This document shows, one piece after another, positions 17,212 to 27,235 of a DNA stretch of 64,000 bases (position 1 is its first letter; every line of letters begins with the position of its first letter). A model generated the notes under the pieces. The model was not told the DNA's origin. It did no database searches and saw only the letters and a list, made by a program, of their open reading frames with translations. Source of the DNA: Polynucleobacter sp. AM-25C3 (lineage in GTDB: Bacteria > Pseudomonadota > Gammaproteobacteria > Burkholderiales > Burkholderiaceae); contig NZ_JACVOS010000005.1 in NCBI RefSeq assembly GCF_018882335.1, forward strand, positions 124,001-188,000, in the 5' to 3' direction. Made by a program: the position numbers and the translations under genes.

Positions 17212-17514
17212 ATGTATGAAATTAATAAAACAGTTGAATTCGAGATGTGGCTTGCCGCTATTCGTGACCCCTTAACTCGAGGGCGATTATTGGCAAGACT
17301 TCGTAAGGTTGCCTTGGGTAGCTTTGGGGATGTCGCCCCAATATCCAATTCAAACGGGATTTGGGAGATGAGGGAACACTTTGGTGCTGGTTGGCGTATG
17401 TACTACATACTGCATAGGCAAGTGGTGGTGATTGTCTTGGGAGGCGGCATCAAGACGACCCAAGTAGCTGACATTAAGAAGGTTAAGAAAATACTTCTGA
17501 CCATGGAGAAATAA
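17212..17514 (+). CDS. HigB/RelE-family toxin
   Basis: 100 residues of the 'addiction module killer protein' branch of RelE/HigB: FEMWLAAIRDPLTRGRLLARLRK, then VAPISNSNGIWEMREHFGAGWRMYY and the basic tail ADIKKVKKIL. Predicted ribosome-associated mRNA endonuclease. Toxin comes first, as in higBA; the antitoxin follows directly with no gap. Confidence 0.87.
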   Translation: MYEINKTVEFEMWLAAIRDPLTRGRLLARLRKVALGSFGDVAPISNSNGIWEMREHFGAGWRMYYILHRQVVVIVLGGGIKTTQVADIKKVKKILLTMEK

Positions 17515-17817
17515 ATGGCAAAAATGAAAAAGATCAAAATCAGTGAGTTGCCGAAGTTTGATGTTGTTGATTACTTAAAAACAGAAAAGGATATTGCTGG
17601 ATATCTAAACGCCGTCTTGGAAGATGGTGATCCCGCTTTATTCGTGGCTGCAATCGGTGATATTTCAAGAGCAAAAGGAATGAGTGATATTGCTAAAAAG
17701 AGTGGCGTTACAAGAGAATCTCTTTATAGGGCTCTAAAGATTGAGGCTCGCCCACGATTTGAAACTGTTGCAAAGGTAATACATGCATTAGGAATGAAGT
17801 TGAGTGTTCATGCGTAA
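17515..17817 (+). CDS. HigA-like antitoxin (addiction module antidote protein)
   Basis: 100 residues. The N-terminal half (FDVVDYLKTEKDIAGYLNAVLEDGD) is the toxin-binding region of this family. The C-terminal half is a helix-turn-helix (MSDIAKKSGVTRESLYRALK then PRFETVAKVIHALGMKL). The ATG immediately follows the toxin stop. A terminator starts 4 bases after its stop, so the pair is a closed transcription unit. Confidence 0.88.
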   Translation: MAKMKKIKISELPKFDVVDYLKTEKDIAGYLNAVLEDGDPALFVAAIGDISRAKGMSDIAKKSGVTRESLYRALKIEARPRFETVAKVIHALGMKLSVHA

Positions 17818-17820
17818 ATA

Positions 17821-17850
17821 AAAAATGGACTGCCAAAGCAGTCCATTTTT
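17821..17850. terminator. bidirectional terminator between the HigBA-like pair and adk
   Basis: AAAAATGGACTGC and GCAGTCCATTTTT pair perfectly around a CAAA loop. Ts follow on the + side and As precede it, giving T-runs in both directions. It serves two convergent units. Confidence 0.85.
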
Positions 17851-17886
17851 ATATTCGTAATATGCGAAAAATATCGCTTACCTCGC

Positions 17887-18615
<729 letters not shown>

Positions 18616-18666
18616 CTAGGATTATCCCCGAGAAGTTTCAAACTACCGAGACTTTGGCTGATTGGC

Positions 18667-19425
18667 CTAGGGGCGAGCTAGCAATTGCCGCACTCTTTCC
18701 AGGTCCTCTGGGGTATCTACCCCTGCTGGCGGGGCTTCACTGGCGGTGTGCACCGCAATTCGGTATCCATTCCAGAGGGCGCGAAGCTGTTCTAGGGCCT
18801 CGGCTTGCTCGGGTGGAGCGGGTTCAAGGCGGGTGTAGGCCTCTAAAAAGTCAGCCCGGTAGGCGTAAATGCCTAAATGTCGCAAGTGAGTGACTGGCAC
18901 CCCTGCTTCAGGGTCGCGCACAAACGGAATGGCGGATCTTGAGAAATACAAGGCTTCCCCAGCTTTGTTGAGAACCACTTTAACCACATTGGGATTATTG
19001 ATCTCGGCAGTATCGGTAATGGGGACTGCCACAGTGGAAATTGCACAAGCCGAATGGTCGGCTAAAGTTTGGGCAACTTGATTAATCAATTCTGGTGGAA
19101 TGAGGGGTTCATCGCCTTGCACATTCACCACCAAAGTATCTGCGGGAAGTTTAAGGAGTTGCGCTACTTCAGCAATGCGGTCTGTGCCGGTGGGGTGATT
19201 TGGGCTAGTTAACAAACACTCAATACGATGTTTGTCACAAGCTGCTTGGATTTCAGGCGAGTCGGTCGCAACCACTACGCTTTGTGCGTGTGATTGTTGG
19301 GCGCGTTCCGCTACGCGAATCACCATAGGCTTACCGCCAATGTCTGCTAGAGGCTTACGTGGCAGACGGGTTGAGCCAAGTCTGGCGGGTATTACTACTA
19401 AAAATTCTGGAGGCTGATTGCTCAT
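18667..19425 (-). CDS. kdsB: CMP-Kdo synthetase (3-deoxy-manno-octulosonate cytidylyltransferase)
   Basis: 252 residues. The nucleotide-binding N-terminus is [15 protein letters not shown], and [10 protein letters not shown] plus the HLGIYAYR segment are characteristic of KdsB. It activates Kdo with CTP for the LPS inner core. It sits next to a Trm112-like gene and lpxK, the same trio as in E. coli. The kdsB paralog logic recurs later in the window in legF, which activates a different acid sugar. Confidence 0.95.
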   Translation of the reverse strand: MSNQPPEFLVVIPARLGSTRLPRKPLADIGGKPMVIRVAERAQQSHAQSVVVATDSPEIQAACDKHRIECLLTSPNHPTGTDRIAEVAQLLKLPADTLVVNVQGDEPLIPPELINQVAQTLADHSACAISTVAVPITDTAEINNPNVVKVVLNKAGEALYFSRSAIPFVRDPEAGVPVTHLRHLGIYAYRADFLEAYTRLEPAPPEQAEALEQLRALWNGYRIAVHTASEAPPAGVDTPEDLERVRQLLARP

Positions 19426-19456
19426 GTATTTTTGAATTCAATCGAGAAGGCTTGAA

Positions 19457-19636
19457 TTAGTTGCATTCCTCAGCAGAAAGGCTGCGGGCTTCATCGACCA
19501 ACATGACCGGAATGTCATTGCGAATGGGGTAAGCCAAACGATCTGCTTTACAAATGAGCTCATGCTTTTCAGCATCTAAATGCAAAGTGCTTTTGCATAA
19601 AGGACACACCAAAATCTCTAGTAATCGCTTATCCAT
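19457..19636 (-). CDS. Trm112/YcaR-family small zinc-ribbon protein
   Basis: 59 residues: [16 protein letters not shown] at the start gives Cys11 and Cys14; Cys29 in LICK and the segment [18 protein letters not shown] are typical of the YcaR/Trm112 family. Members stabilise partner methyltransferases in other systems; the bacterial role is unclear. The position between lpxK and kdsB matches the lpxK-ycaR-kdsB order of E. coli. Confidence 0.9.
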   Translation of the reverse strand: MDKRLLEILVCPLCKSTLHLDAEKHELICKADRLAYPIRNDIPVMLVDEARSLSAEECN

Positions 19637-19655
19637 ATTTGATCTTTGCTATCTT

Positions 19656-20747
19656 TTATAAAGTGTATTGATTTGGATCAGGCCTTAGCAATATAGACTG
19701 CAACCAGTCCGCCAATGTATTGGGTATTTCTAAAGTCATCGGAACCACCCAAATACGTTCATCGTGTATTGCAGAACATTTTACGGCATCCTTTTCCGTA
19801 ATCAGAATGCATTCAGCGTTAATGGAGGAGAAAAACTCAGGGCTGTAGCTAGCATGATCGGCTAAGCCAATACCTTTACCTGCAATGCCTTGCTTTAATA
19901 AGTCATCAAAAAAGCGCTGTGGATTACCAATGGCTGCAACAGCGGTAATCTTGTTTGGGAGGTAAGTGTCTGCAATGACAGCCAGCGATTGAGTATTGCT
20001 AGGATTAAAAAGTTGATAAGGCCTACCTAAATGGCTGGCTAGTGTGAAAGCCCGCCGCCCCAGAAAATATTCATCGATGTGGCTAGAAGATGTGTTTGAT
20101 CCAGTCATTAAAGTAGCATCCCGTTCGCGAGTAGCTGGCTCACGTAGAGGTCCCGCAGGCAGTAAGAAACCATTGCCTTCTTCGCGTGCATCTCGGACTA
20201 CGAATTCGATATCGCGACCACCCTCACGTGCGGGCCAGCGAACAAGGCTGCGATGTTGCAGTCCATCATCACTAATGATCACGTTCACTGCGGGATCATG
20301 CTTTAGTAGAGACTGAATACTGAGCACTCGCTTGGGATGAACCCAGATCGGAAATTGATTGTGGGTACGCTTAGCAATCAGCACTGGTTCATCGCCAACT
20401 TTTTGGGGGTTGGAATCACTCTTCACTTGGAGGGGCGTACTCAGTGCTGAGGCACCATAACCCCGACTAATAATCCCGGGCCTCCATCCAATGCGTGCGA
20501 GTTGTTCGGCTAGTGCAATCACGATAGGCGTCTTACCAGTGCCACCTACTCGAATATTGCCAACAATGATGATTGGTACTGCTTGTGGTTTGCGCCTACC
20601 TAGGTTCAGATCATTGATTAGATCCAAAGCTTCATTTACCCAACCGTAAACCTTAGATAAAGGCCAAAGTATCAGACTTGTTGGCCCACGTCTTTCCCAA
20701 AACTGGGGCGCTTTATTTAAGAAAGAAGATTTTTTAGGGGATGACAT
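19656..20747 (-). CDS. lpxK: tetraacyldisaccharide 4'-kinase
   Basis: 363 residues. The N-terminal membrane-associated segment (PTSLILWPLSKVYGWV) precedes the P-loop GNIRVGGTGKTP (about 63-74). DGLQHRSLVR and the C-terminal ITEKDAVK motif are also present. It phosphorylates the lipid A precursor at the inner membrane. It lies between exbD and the Trm112-like gene in a leftward series. Confidence 0.95.
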   Translation of the reverse strand: MSSPKKSSFLNKAPQFWERRGPTSLILWPLSKVYGWVNEALDLINDLNLGRRKPQAVPIIIVGNIRVGGTGKTPIVIALAEQLARIGWRPGIISRGYGASALSTPLQVKSDSNPQKVGDEPVLIAKRTHNQFPIWVHPKRVLSIQSLLKHDPAVNVIISDDGLQHRSLVRWPAREGGRDIEFVVRDAREEGNGFLLPAGPLREPATRERDATLMTGSNTSSSHIDEYFLGRRAFTLASHLGRPYQLFNPSNTQSLAVIADTYLPNKITAVAAIGNPQRFFDDLLKQGIAGKGIGLADHASYSPEFFSSINAECILITEKDAVKCSAIHDERIWVVPMTLEIPNTLADWLQSILLRPDPNQYTL

Positions 20748-20787
20748 GAGGGGCGATTTGTTTAGCTCAATTTTTTACTTAAGTTAT

Positions 20788-21234
20788 TTACTTTTTAGTA
20801 GTTTGACTGCTAAACACAATATTAGATAGATTGGCGTCGCGTGCAGCCTCTAAGGCGCTCATGACTGCCTGGTGCGGTGCTTTTGCATCTGCATCGATAT
20901 TTACTTGGATTGCGTTGTCTTTATTGAGAACATTGAGGCTATTGCTGAGTTGACTGCGGTCAGTCACTTTGCCATTAATAGCAAAACGCCCATCGCGACT
21001 CACTGCTATATGAATTTGCTTTAGCTCCGATTGGCTTGCTGCACCATTGGCTGTTGGTAGCGTGATCGCCAGCTCTTGGTAACGAGTGAAGGTTGTAGAG
21101 ATCATTAAAAAGATCAGCACTACTAGCAACACGTCAATAAAGGGAATGAGATTGATTTCTGGCTCAACTGGGATTGAGCGCACCCCCAATGAAAACTGGC
21201 CGCGGTACTGAAGCTTGTTGTCTAGCCAACTCAT
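20788..21234 (-). CDS. exbD: ExbD/TolR-family biopolymer transport protein
   Basis: 148 residues, one membrane helix carrying the conserved Asp (LIPFIDVLLVVLIFLMI) and a periplasmic domain ending AARDANLSNIVF. It pairs with ExbB as a proton-driven motor. The start overlaps the exbB stop as ATGA. Linkage to lpxK rather than to tonB is usual in Burkholderiales, so the energised partner may not be a siderophore receptor. Confidence 0.9.
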   Translation of the reverse strand: MSWLDNKLQYRGQFSLGVRSIPVEPEINLIPFIDVLLVVLIFLMISTTFTRYQELAITLPTANGAASQSELKQIHIAVSRDGRFAINGKVTDRSQLSNSLNVLNKDNAIQVNIDADAKAPHQAVMSALEAARDANLSNIVFSSQTTKK

Positions 21235-21881
21235 TTGGTATTGGCAGAGTGCGGATAGAGTTTTTTAAATAATTGACGGGTAAATTCTTCACACTCGTGT
21301 TGGCGTTGATTAGCCATCGCGCGTAGGCCACGCCAGGCTGCTAAAGCAGGAATGGCAATCAGTAATCCAAAAGCGGTGTTGTACAGGGCAACGGAGATGC
21401 CATGAGCAAGTTGTTGTGGGCTGCCCGCACCGCCACTAATTGCGCCTTGACTACCGAAGATTTCAATCATACCGACGACTGTGCCAAAGAGTCCTAGTAG
21501 AGGGGCAACCGTGGCAATCGTAGCTAGAGCGCCTAAGTAGCGATCAAGCTTGAACCAGGCGGACTGTGCGCTGGCTTGTAACTCTTCTAGCGCTGAATCT
21601 GCAGTGCTACCTGCAACTTTTTCACGAAGGAGGCACGCAAAGAGCGATCCCACTGGGGAAAGCTGGCTAATTGCGCTAATCTCCGACGCAGAGATGGCTG
21701 AAGCAGTTTTTTGCTGAGAAATAGCATCAGCGAGCCCAAATACCGATTCAAGGCTGTCTTTTGGAAAGATATGAATTTGGCGCAAATACCAGGCGCGCTC
21801 AATGACAATCGCCAGCCCGATAATGGAGATGATGAGAAGGGGCCAAATAGGCCAACCAGCAGACAGTAAGATTGAGTACAT
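21231..21881 (-). CDS. exbB: ExbB/TolQ-family proton channel protein
   Basis: 216 residues with three membrane helices (about 10-28, PLLGLFGTVVGMIEIF near 125-145, and ISVALYNTAFGLLIAIPALAAW near 160-185). Paralog of TolQ in this same window. First gene of the leftward exbB-exbD-lpxK-Trm112-kdsB-adk series. Confidence 0.9.
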   Translation of the reverse strand: MYSILLSAGWPIWPLLIISIIGLAIVIERAWYLRQIHIFPKDSLESVFGLADAISQQKTASAISASEISAISQLSPVGSLFACLLREKVAGSTADSALEELQASAQSAWFKLDRYLGALATIATVAPLLGLFGTVVGMIEIFGSQGAISGGAGSPQQLAHGISVALYNTAFGLLIAIPALAAWRGLRAMANQRQHECEEFTRQLFKKLYPHSANTK

Positions 21882-22195
21882 AAGCTCAGTACTTTAGCTG
21901 AATTGAAAATGGGTTTTAACAAAGGCATCCTGTGGATAACTCTGTGTAAAACTTTTTAGAAAATGCCTTGTAAGTACTTGATTGATGGTGATGACACCCC
22001 ATTTTGGTGAAATCCCCTTAAGATGGGGCTTAAGAATTGATGATATAAATCAATGAGATACGGATTAATTGTGGGTTTTATGAGACGTTTTGGGTCAGTA
22101 ATTACTTACTTATAGAGCTCAGACCTAGGCTGTATGGGCTTCTGTGGATATTTATTCACCAATAGACCTCATAGCTGTGTAGAAAAAGAGAAAAA
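21882..22195. promoter_or_regulatory. 314-base divergent intergenic region with DnaA-box-like sites
   Basis: Holds the promoters for exbB (leftward) and xseA (rightward). TGTGGATAA at 21931-21939 is a perfect DnaA box in reverse orientation. TGTGGATAT (22143-22151) and TTATTCACC (22152-22160) each differ by one base and are adjacent. ATTGAT-7-ATCAAT (22036-22054) is an inverted repeat. I see no open reading frame or RNA gene here. Confidence 0.4.
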
Positions 22196-23407
22196 ATGTC
22201 GGAAATATCACGAGAAATTCTGAGTGTTGGCGATTTAAACCGCGCCATTGCAAGTTCTTTAGAGGAGCGCTTTGATACCGTGTGGGTTAGCGGGGAAATT
22301 TCTAATTTCAAGGCTTATGACAGTGGGCACTGGTATTTCTCACTAAAAGATGAAGAAGGCCAGATCCGTTGCGTGATGTTCCGTGGCCGTAATGGCCAGG
22401 TTGGCTTTATGCCGCAATCTGGGGATTTGGTGGAGCTCGCCGCAAATCTCGGGTTTTATGTTCCGCGGGGCGATATTCAGCTGACAGTGCAAAGTATGCG
22501 TCGCGCAGGCATGGGTGGTCTTTATGAGGCCTTCTTAAAGCTCAAGGCTAAGCTGGCAAAAGAAGGGCTATTTGATGTCGAGAACAAGCACCCCATCCCG
22601 ACCCATCCAAGATCGATTGGCATTATTACTTCGCCTCAGGCTGCAGCACTAAAAGATGTGCTGAGCACTTTAGCAAGAAGAGCGCCGCATATCCCAATCG
22701 TGATTTATCCAACGCTAGTGCAAGGGCCAGATGCGCCAGCAGGAATTATTTCCGCTCTGAAATCTGCCGAAAAAGAAAATGCAGTCGATGTAATTTTGCT
22801 AGTGCGGGGTGGGGGCAGTATTGAAGATCTTTGGGCATTTAATGATGAGAAGTTGGCTTACGCTATTGCACAGTCCCCCATTCCGATTGTCAGTGGTGTT
22901 GGTCATGAAACCGATGTCACGATTGCGGATTTTGTAGCTGATTTGCGTGCACCCACTCCTACGGGCGCGGCAGAGTTGGCTGCACCACGTCGCGATCAGA
23001 TGTTGCAAGAGTTAGATGCCATCATGCAGGCACTCTTACAAAGAATCAATCAGCGCATCGAACGTGAAGCGCAAACCTTGGATCAGCTGGCACTCAGATT
23101 AAGCCATGCATTGCCTAATCCTGATCGCATGCGTGAGCAAATCACGAGCTGGCAGCAGCGACTAAATCAAGCGTGGCTTGTGCGCGTAGATGCTTGGAAA
23201 CGCAACCAAGGGCATTACCAATCTCAGTTAGAAATGCTCAACCCACAACGAACCCTAGAGCGTGGCTATGCAGTTATTTTGAGCAAGGAAGCGCAAGCGA
23301 TGCATGCAGTACGCAACCCCAAGGAACTCAATACCGAGCAGGGCTTCCAGGTGCGCCTGGCTGAAGGTCAGGTAGAGGTGGAGTTTTCTAAGCTTGAAGT
23401 GAATTGA
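22196..23407 (+). CDS. xseA: exodeoxyribonuclease VII large subunit
   Basis: 403 residues. An N-terminal OB fold (VWVSGEISNFKAYDSGHWYFSLKD) is followed by the nuclease core (GIITSPQAAALKDVLSTLARRAP, RGGGSIEDLWAFNDE, SGVGHETDVTIADFVAD) and a coiled-coil tail. It is the DNA-degrading subunit that works with XseB, which is not adjacent. Somewhat shorter than the 456-residue E. coli protein, mainly in the coiled coil. Confidence 0.94.
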   Translation: MSEISREILSVGDLNRAIASSLEERFDTVWVSGEISNFKAYDSGHWYFSLKDEEGQIRCVMFRGRNGQVGFMPQSGDLVELAANLGFYVPRGDIQLTVQSMRRAGMGGLYEAFLKLKAKLAKEGLFDVENKHPIPTHPRSIGIITSPQAAALKDVLSTLARRAPHIPIVIYPTLVQGPDAPAGIISALKSAEKENAVDVILLVRGGGSIEDLWAFNDEKLAYAIAQSPIPIVSGVGHETDVTIADFVADLRAPTPTGAAELAAPRRDQMLQELDAIMQALLQRINQRIEREAQTLDQLALRLSHALPNPDRMREQITSWQQRLNQAWLVRVDAWKRNQGHYQSQLEMLNPQRTLERGYAVILSKEAQAMHAVRNPKELNTEQGFQVRLAEGQVEVEFSKLEVN

Positions 23408-23461
23408 TGAACCGCTATGAATTAGTTTGATGTTTTGATATTTTTTCTGTACAAACACACT

Positions 23462-25480
23462 ATGACTTTATTAAGAACTTTTTCGCTATTTGTAGTGGCA
23501 GGCTGTGGAGCTATCTTGCTGAGCTCCTGCACCGGCAGCTCCACCCCCAACAATGTGGTTATTAATGGAACAGTGAGCTCGGGTGGAAGTGCTCCAGCGG
23601 TGGCAATTGGGGGCGCAACAGTTTCTATTTACCAAGCCCAAACCGGCACCCCAATATTAGTCGTGCAAACCACCACAGATGGAGCGGGTAACTTTACTGC
23701 CAAAGTACCCGTTAGCAATACCAACACCAATAGCAATCCAGCTCTTTACTATGCGGTTGCCACCAAGTCATCAGGCATCCAATTAATAGCGAGTCTGGGG
23801 AGCGGTCCATTGAGCGCCGTCAAAATTAATGACTTAACCACTGTAGCCACTGCTTATGCTTTTGCTCAATTCCTGCAAAGCGATCTCTCTATAGCGGGTT
23901 CAGCAATTCCATTAAGCATTGCAGCGGGCATGGCTGAGAATCTCGTTGCTGCCGAATCTGGTTCAGCCTCAATAGTGATCCAAACATCACCGAATGGATA
24001 TGAGACCAATACCTGGAGTGCGCTCGGAAGTCTTGCAAATAAATTAGCTGCGTGTACTCAGGGCTTGAGTAATGCTTGCACTGCTTTGTTTGCGGCAACA
24101 CCTGCATCTAATGCCGCATTGCCAACGAACACCATGCAAGCTGCTGTCAATATTGCTCTCAATCCCGCCAATAATGTCACGGGTATTTTTAATTTGGTAA
24201 ATGCTACAAATGCGTATTCACCAGCGCTGACAGCTAACCAAGGTCCTAGTGGCCTCAACTTTCAAAAGCTGCAAGCGTGGACGATGGCCCTTAAAGTCAA
24301 TAACAGCGGCAATTCCAATTGCCCCTTTGGTGGCCCTGCCAATGTGGCATTTGATGTTAATGGCTATGCTTGGATTAATAACAATGTGCTTCAACCCACA
24401 GCCAATTCTTCGAATTGCTTAATGGTGCTTCAACCCAACGGCAAGCCTGCTACAGGCCTGCTCAATACTCCAAATTCTCCAATTACCGGTGGCGGAATCC
24501 TGGGCTCTGGCTTCGGAATAGCCATCGATACCTTAGGCAATATTTGGTCGGGTAATTTTGGTTGGGGTAATAGCTTCCCTAGTAGTGGCAGCGTTACCAA
24601 GCTTTCGTCTTTAGGTGTGCCAGTGTCGCCATCTACTGGTTATACAAATGGACTCTCACGGGTGCAAGGTATTGCAGTTGATCAATCCAATAATATTTGG
24701 ATGGCCAGCTATGGAAATAATTCAGTAGTGGTATATCGCAACGGTAGTGCCAGCAATGCTGCTAGTTATACCGATAGTAATACCGAGCCTTTTGGGGTGG
24801 CCATTGCAAGTGATGGCAGTGCTTGGGTTAGCTATACCGGTTCAGATACCGTTTCTAAGCTGAAAATTACTAATGGAACAATTTCTAAGTTGGCGTCAGT
24901 CATACTCCCAGCAGGAAGCAATCCTAAGGGGGTAGCAGTTGATTCCCTGGGAAATGCTTGGGTTGCTGCTGGAGCCAATTCCACCGTGTATGAGATCAAT
25001 TCCAGCGGCACAATCATTGGCACCTATACCGGTCAAGGAATTAACGGACCATGGGGTATTTCAATCGATGCTAAAGGCAATCCATGGGTGGCTAATTTTG
25101 GAGATGTAGCTTTGCCACTGGATCAGGTCCCCTATAGCGTTGTGCAGTTGTGTGGGGCGACTGGAAATTGCCCGGTTGGGGTCTCAACGGGTACGGCTAT
25201 TTCTCCGGCTACTGGGTACACCTTGCCATCAGCTGGCAGCCAGGTGTTATTAAATTCTGGAGTGCCTTTATATGGCACGGGCTCGCTCCCATCCTATCGT
25301 CCTTTGATGAGGTTAACCTCGGTTAATGCAGATATGGCTGGAAATATTTGGGCCGCGAATAACTGGAAGCCAAGTGCTGTATCTGACCTTAGCAATCCTG
25401 GTGGCGATGGAATGGTGATTTTTATTGGTGTAGCCGCGCCAACCAAAGCGCCGACATTAGGACCAGCTCAAAGTCCTTAA
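23462..25480 (+). CDS. secreted lipoprotein with an N-terminal carboxypeptidase-regulatory-like domain and a Vgb/NHL-type beta-propeller
   Basis: 672 residues from ATG 23462, preferred over TTG 23435 because it puts the signal at the N-terminus. The lipobox LSSC ends the signal at Cys23. Residues about 30-110 look like a beta-sandwich (VVINGTVSSGG...). The second half has at least six repeats of the type VAVDSLGNAWVA, IAIDTLGNIWSG, IAVDQSNNIWMA and ISIDAKGNPWVAN, as in Vgb lyase or NHL propellers. The protein is rich in Asn, Ser, Thr and Gly. Likely on the outer membrane; substrate unknown. Confidence 0.75.
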   Translation: MTLLRTFSLFVVAGCGAILLSSCTGSSTPNNVVINGTVSSGGSAPAVAIGGATVSIYQAQTGTPILVVQTTTDGAGNFTAKVPVSNTNTNSNPALYYAVATKSSGIQLIASLGSGPLSAVKINDLTTVATAYAFAQFLQSDLSIAGSAIPLSIAAGMAENLVAAESGSASIVIQTSPNGYETNTWSALGSLANKLAACTQGLSNACTALFAATPASNAALPTNTMQAAVNIALNPANNVTGIFNLVNATNAYSPALTANQGPSGLNFQKLQAWTMALKVNNSGNSNCPFGGPANVAFDVNGYAWINNNVLQPTANSSNCLMVLQPNGKPATGLLNTPNSPITGGGILGSGFGIAIDTLGNIWSGNFGWGNSFPSSGSVTKLSSLGVPVSPSTGYTNGLSRVQGIAVDQSNNIWMASYGNNSVVVYRNGSASNAASYTDSNTEPFGVAIASDGSAWVSYTGSDTVSKLKITNGTISKLASVILPAGSNPKGVAVDSLGNAWVAAGANSTVYEINSSGTIIGTYTGQGINGPWGISIDAKGNPWVANFGDVALPLDQVPYSVVQLCGATGNCPVGVSTGTAISPATGYTLPSAGSQVLLNSGVPLYGTGSLPSYRPLMRLTSVNADMAGNIWAANNWKPSAVSDLSNPGGDGMVIFIGVAAPTKAPTLGPAQSP

Positions 25481-25512
25481 TTGCTTCCAAGGGATTTCTC
25501 TAAATTCATGTT

Positions 25513-26553
25513 TTAGAAAATATTGGGCTCAATCTCCAGTTGCACGCCAAATACTTTATTCACTTTGTCCTTAATGGATTGGGCAAGAGTGAGAATATCT
25601 TTGGCTGTGCCGCCACCATGATTGACCAGCACCAAGGCTTGGTTTTGATAGACCCCAACAGATCCCATTGTTTGGCCTTTGAACCCGCATTGATCAATGA
25701 GCCATCCAGCAGCAAGCTTGCGCATGCCTGATTGATCTGGGTAAGACACCATCTCTGGAAATTGCTTTTGTAGCGCTTCGAACAGAGTATTGGGGACAAC
25801 AGGGTTCTGAAAAAAGCTTCCTGCATTACCAATCACTTTGGGGTCTGGTAATTTTTGTGTCCGAATTGTGCAGACGGCCTGGAAAATATCTTGCGCGCTT
25901 GGTGCTGTATTGCTATCAATAAATTGTTTAGCTAAATCTGCATAGTGAAGGCGAGGTGCCCAGATTTTGGGGATTTTAAAAGCGACCTTTGTCACGATAT
26001 ATTGTTGGGGATGTTGCTTGAAGTAGCTATCGCGATAGGCAAAGTGGCATGCTTCTTTTGGGAGAGTGACAAAGGCATGGGCCCCGGTATCGAACGCTTC
26101 GATACTGTCAATAAAGTCGGCAACTTCCGCTCCATAGGCTCCAATGTTTTGTATTGGCGCTGCCCCTACGGTCCCGGGGATGAGGGCTAGATTTTCGAGG
26201 CCAGGAACATTCTGCTCTAGAGTCCAAGAGACAAATTCATGCCAATTGACGCCTGCCCCTACGGCAATATAGGTGTTTTGCTCATCGACCCGAAGGATTT
26301 TCTGACCGGCAATATTCATGAGTAATGTTGCCCCAGGCAAGCTCGCTGGAAGTATCACGTTGCTACCACCGCCCAGAACCCGCCAAGCTAAGTTCTTTTC
26401 CTGAATATCCGCCATTAAAGATGGGAGCTCATTTGCGGCGCTGATCTCGTACGCTAATTCAGCGCTAACCTCAAAGCCAAAGGTATTGCGGTCTTTCAGC
26501 CCCATATTGGGGGTCAATTTTGGCGAGAGAGGCGCATTTTGTGCGGAGTTCAT
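25513..26553 (-). CDS. murB: UDP-N-acetylenolpyruvoylglucosamine reductase
   Basis: 346 residues, type I MurB. The FAD-binding segment is GGGSNVILP, followed by IPGTVGAAPIQNIGAYG and the catalytic-Ser region GNAGSFFQNP. It reduces the enolpyruvyl group to make UDP-MurNAc for peptidoglycan. It converges on the lipoprotein gene with only 32 bases between stops and diverges from yajQ. Confidence 0.95.
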   Translation of the reverse strand: MNSAQNAPLSPKLTPNMGLKDRNTFGFEVSAELAYEISAANELPSLMADIQEKNLAWRVLGGGSNVILPASLPGATLLMNIAGQKILRVDEQNTYIAVGAGVNWHEFVSWTLEQNVPGLENLALIPGTVGAAPIQNIGAYGAEVADFIDSIEAFDTGAHAFVTLPKEACHFAYRDSYFKQHPQQYIVTKVAFKIPKIWAPRLHYADLAKQFIDSNTAPSAQDIFQAVCTIRTQKLPDPKVIGNAGSFFQNPVVPNTLFEALQKQFPEMVSYPDQSGMRKLAAGWLIDQCGFKGQTMGSVGVYQNQALVLVNHGGGTAKDILTLAQSIKDKVNKVFGVQLEIEPNIF

Positions 26554-26632
26554 GCCACAATCTTATTCGCAATCGTATTTGCGCAGGCAAAGTGCCCAAC
26601 AAGATTACCAAGATATGACCTAAGGAGTAGAT

Positions 26633-27118
26633 ATGCCAACATTTGACGTAGTTTGCGAACCAGACATGATTGAGTTGAAAAATGCAATCGAGCAGTCTAA
26701 TAAAGAGATTACCAATCGCTTTGATTTCAAAGGCTCTGATAGCCGTGTAGAGCAAAAGGATGAAACCCTCATTTTGTTTGGTGATGATGATTTCAAATTA
26801 GGTCAAGTTCGCGATGTCTTATATGGCAAGATGGCCAAGCGTAACGTAGACGTACGTTATTTAAAAGACGATAAAAAAGAGACTATCGGTAGCGACAAGC
26901 GTAAGCAAACGATGAAGATCCAAAAAGGAATTACTTCAGAGTTGGCTAAAAAGGTGGTGCGCATCATTAAAGACAGCAAGATTAAAGTTCAGGCGAGTAT
27001 TCAGGGTGACGCAGTGCGGGTTACTGGTGCTAAGCGTGATGATTTGCAAGAAACGATGGCTTTGCTCAAGAAAGAAGTTACTGAAGCTCCTTTAGCCTTT
27101 AATAATTTCCGTGACTAA
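26633..27118 (+). CDS. YajQ-family nucleotide-binding protein
   Basis: 161 residues with the conserved start [18 protein letters not shown] and the double ferredoxin-like fold ([13 protein letters not shown] and [21 protein letters not shown]). Members bind nucleic acids or cyclic di-GMP; the Xanthomonas homologue is a c-di-GMP effector. RBS AAGGAG is 6 bases upstream. It is followed at once by the debris of a BrnT toxin. Confidence 0.93.
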   Translation: MPTFDVVCEPDMIELKNAIEQSNKEITNRFDFKGSDSRVEQKDETLILFGDDDFKLGQVRDVLYGKMAKRNVDVRYLKDDKKETIGSDKRKQTMKIQKGITSELAKKVVRIIKDSKIKVQASIQGDAVRVTGAKRDDLQETMALLKKEVTEAPLAFNNFRD

Positions 27119-27139
27119 TGTGTAAATGATGGGCTATCA

Positions 27140-27235
27140 ATTATTTTTACCTTGCGAAATTGGGACACTTTAATTCGCATTGTTTCTGCGCGATCCATGA
27201 GTAAGAGAGAAAGGGCCTGTTATGAAAAAGCCTAG
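27140..27235 (+). pseudogene. brnT: BrnT toxin, C-terminal remnant
   Basis: An open frame with no start of its own reads IIFTLRNWDTLIRIVSARSM and then SKRERACYEKA, stopping at TAG 27233-27235. This matches the C-terminal end of BrnT ribonucleases (IRIISAR...RERxxYE). The frame overlaps the start of the BrnA-like gene by 14 bases, as in intact brnTA pairs. About 60 N-terminal codons are gone; the frame runs back to the yajQ stop. Confidence 0.65.
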
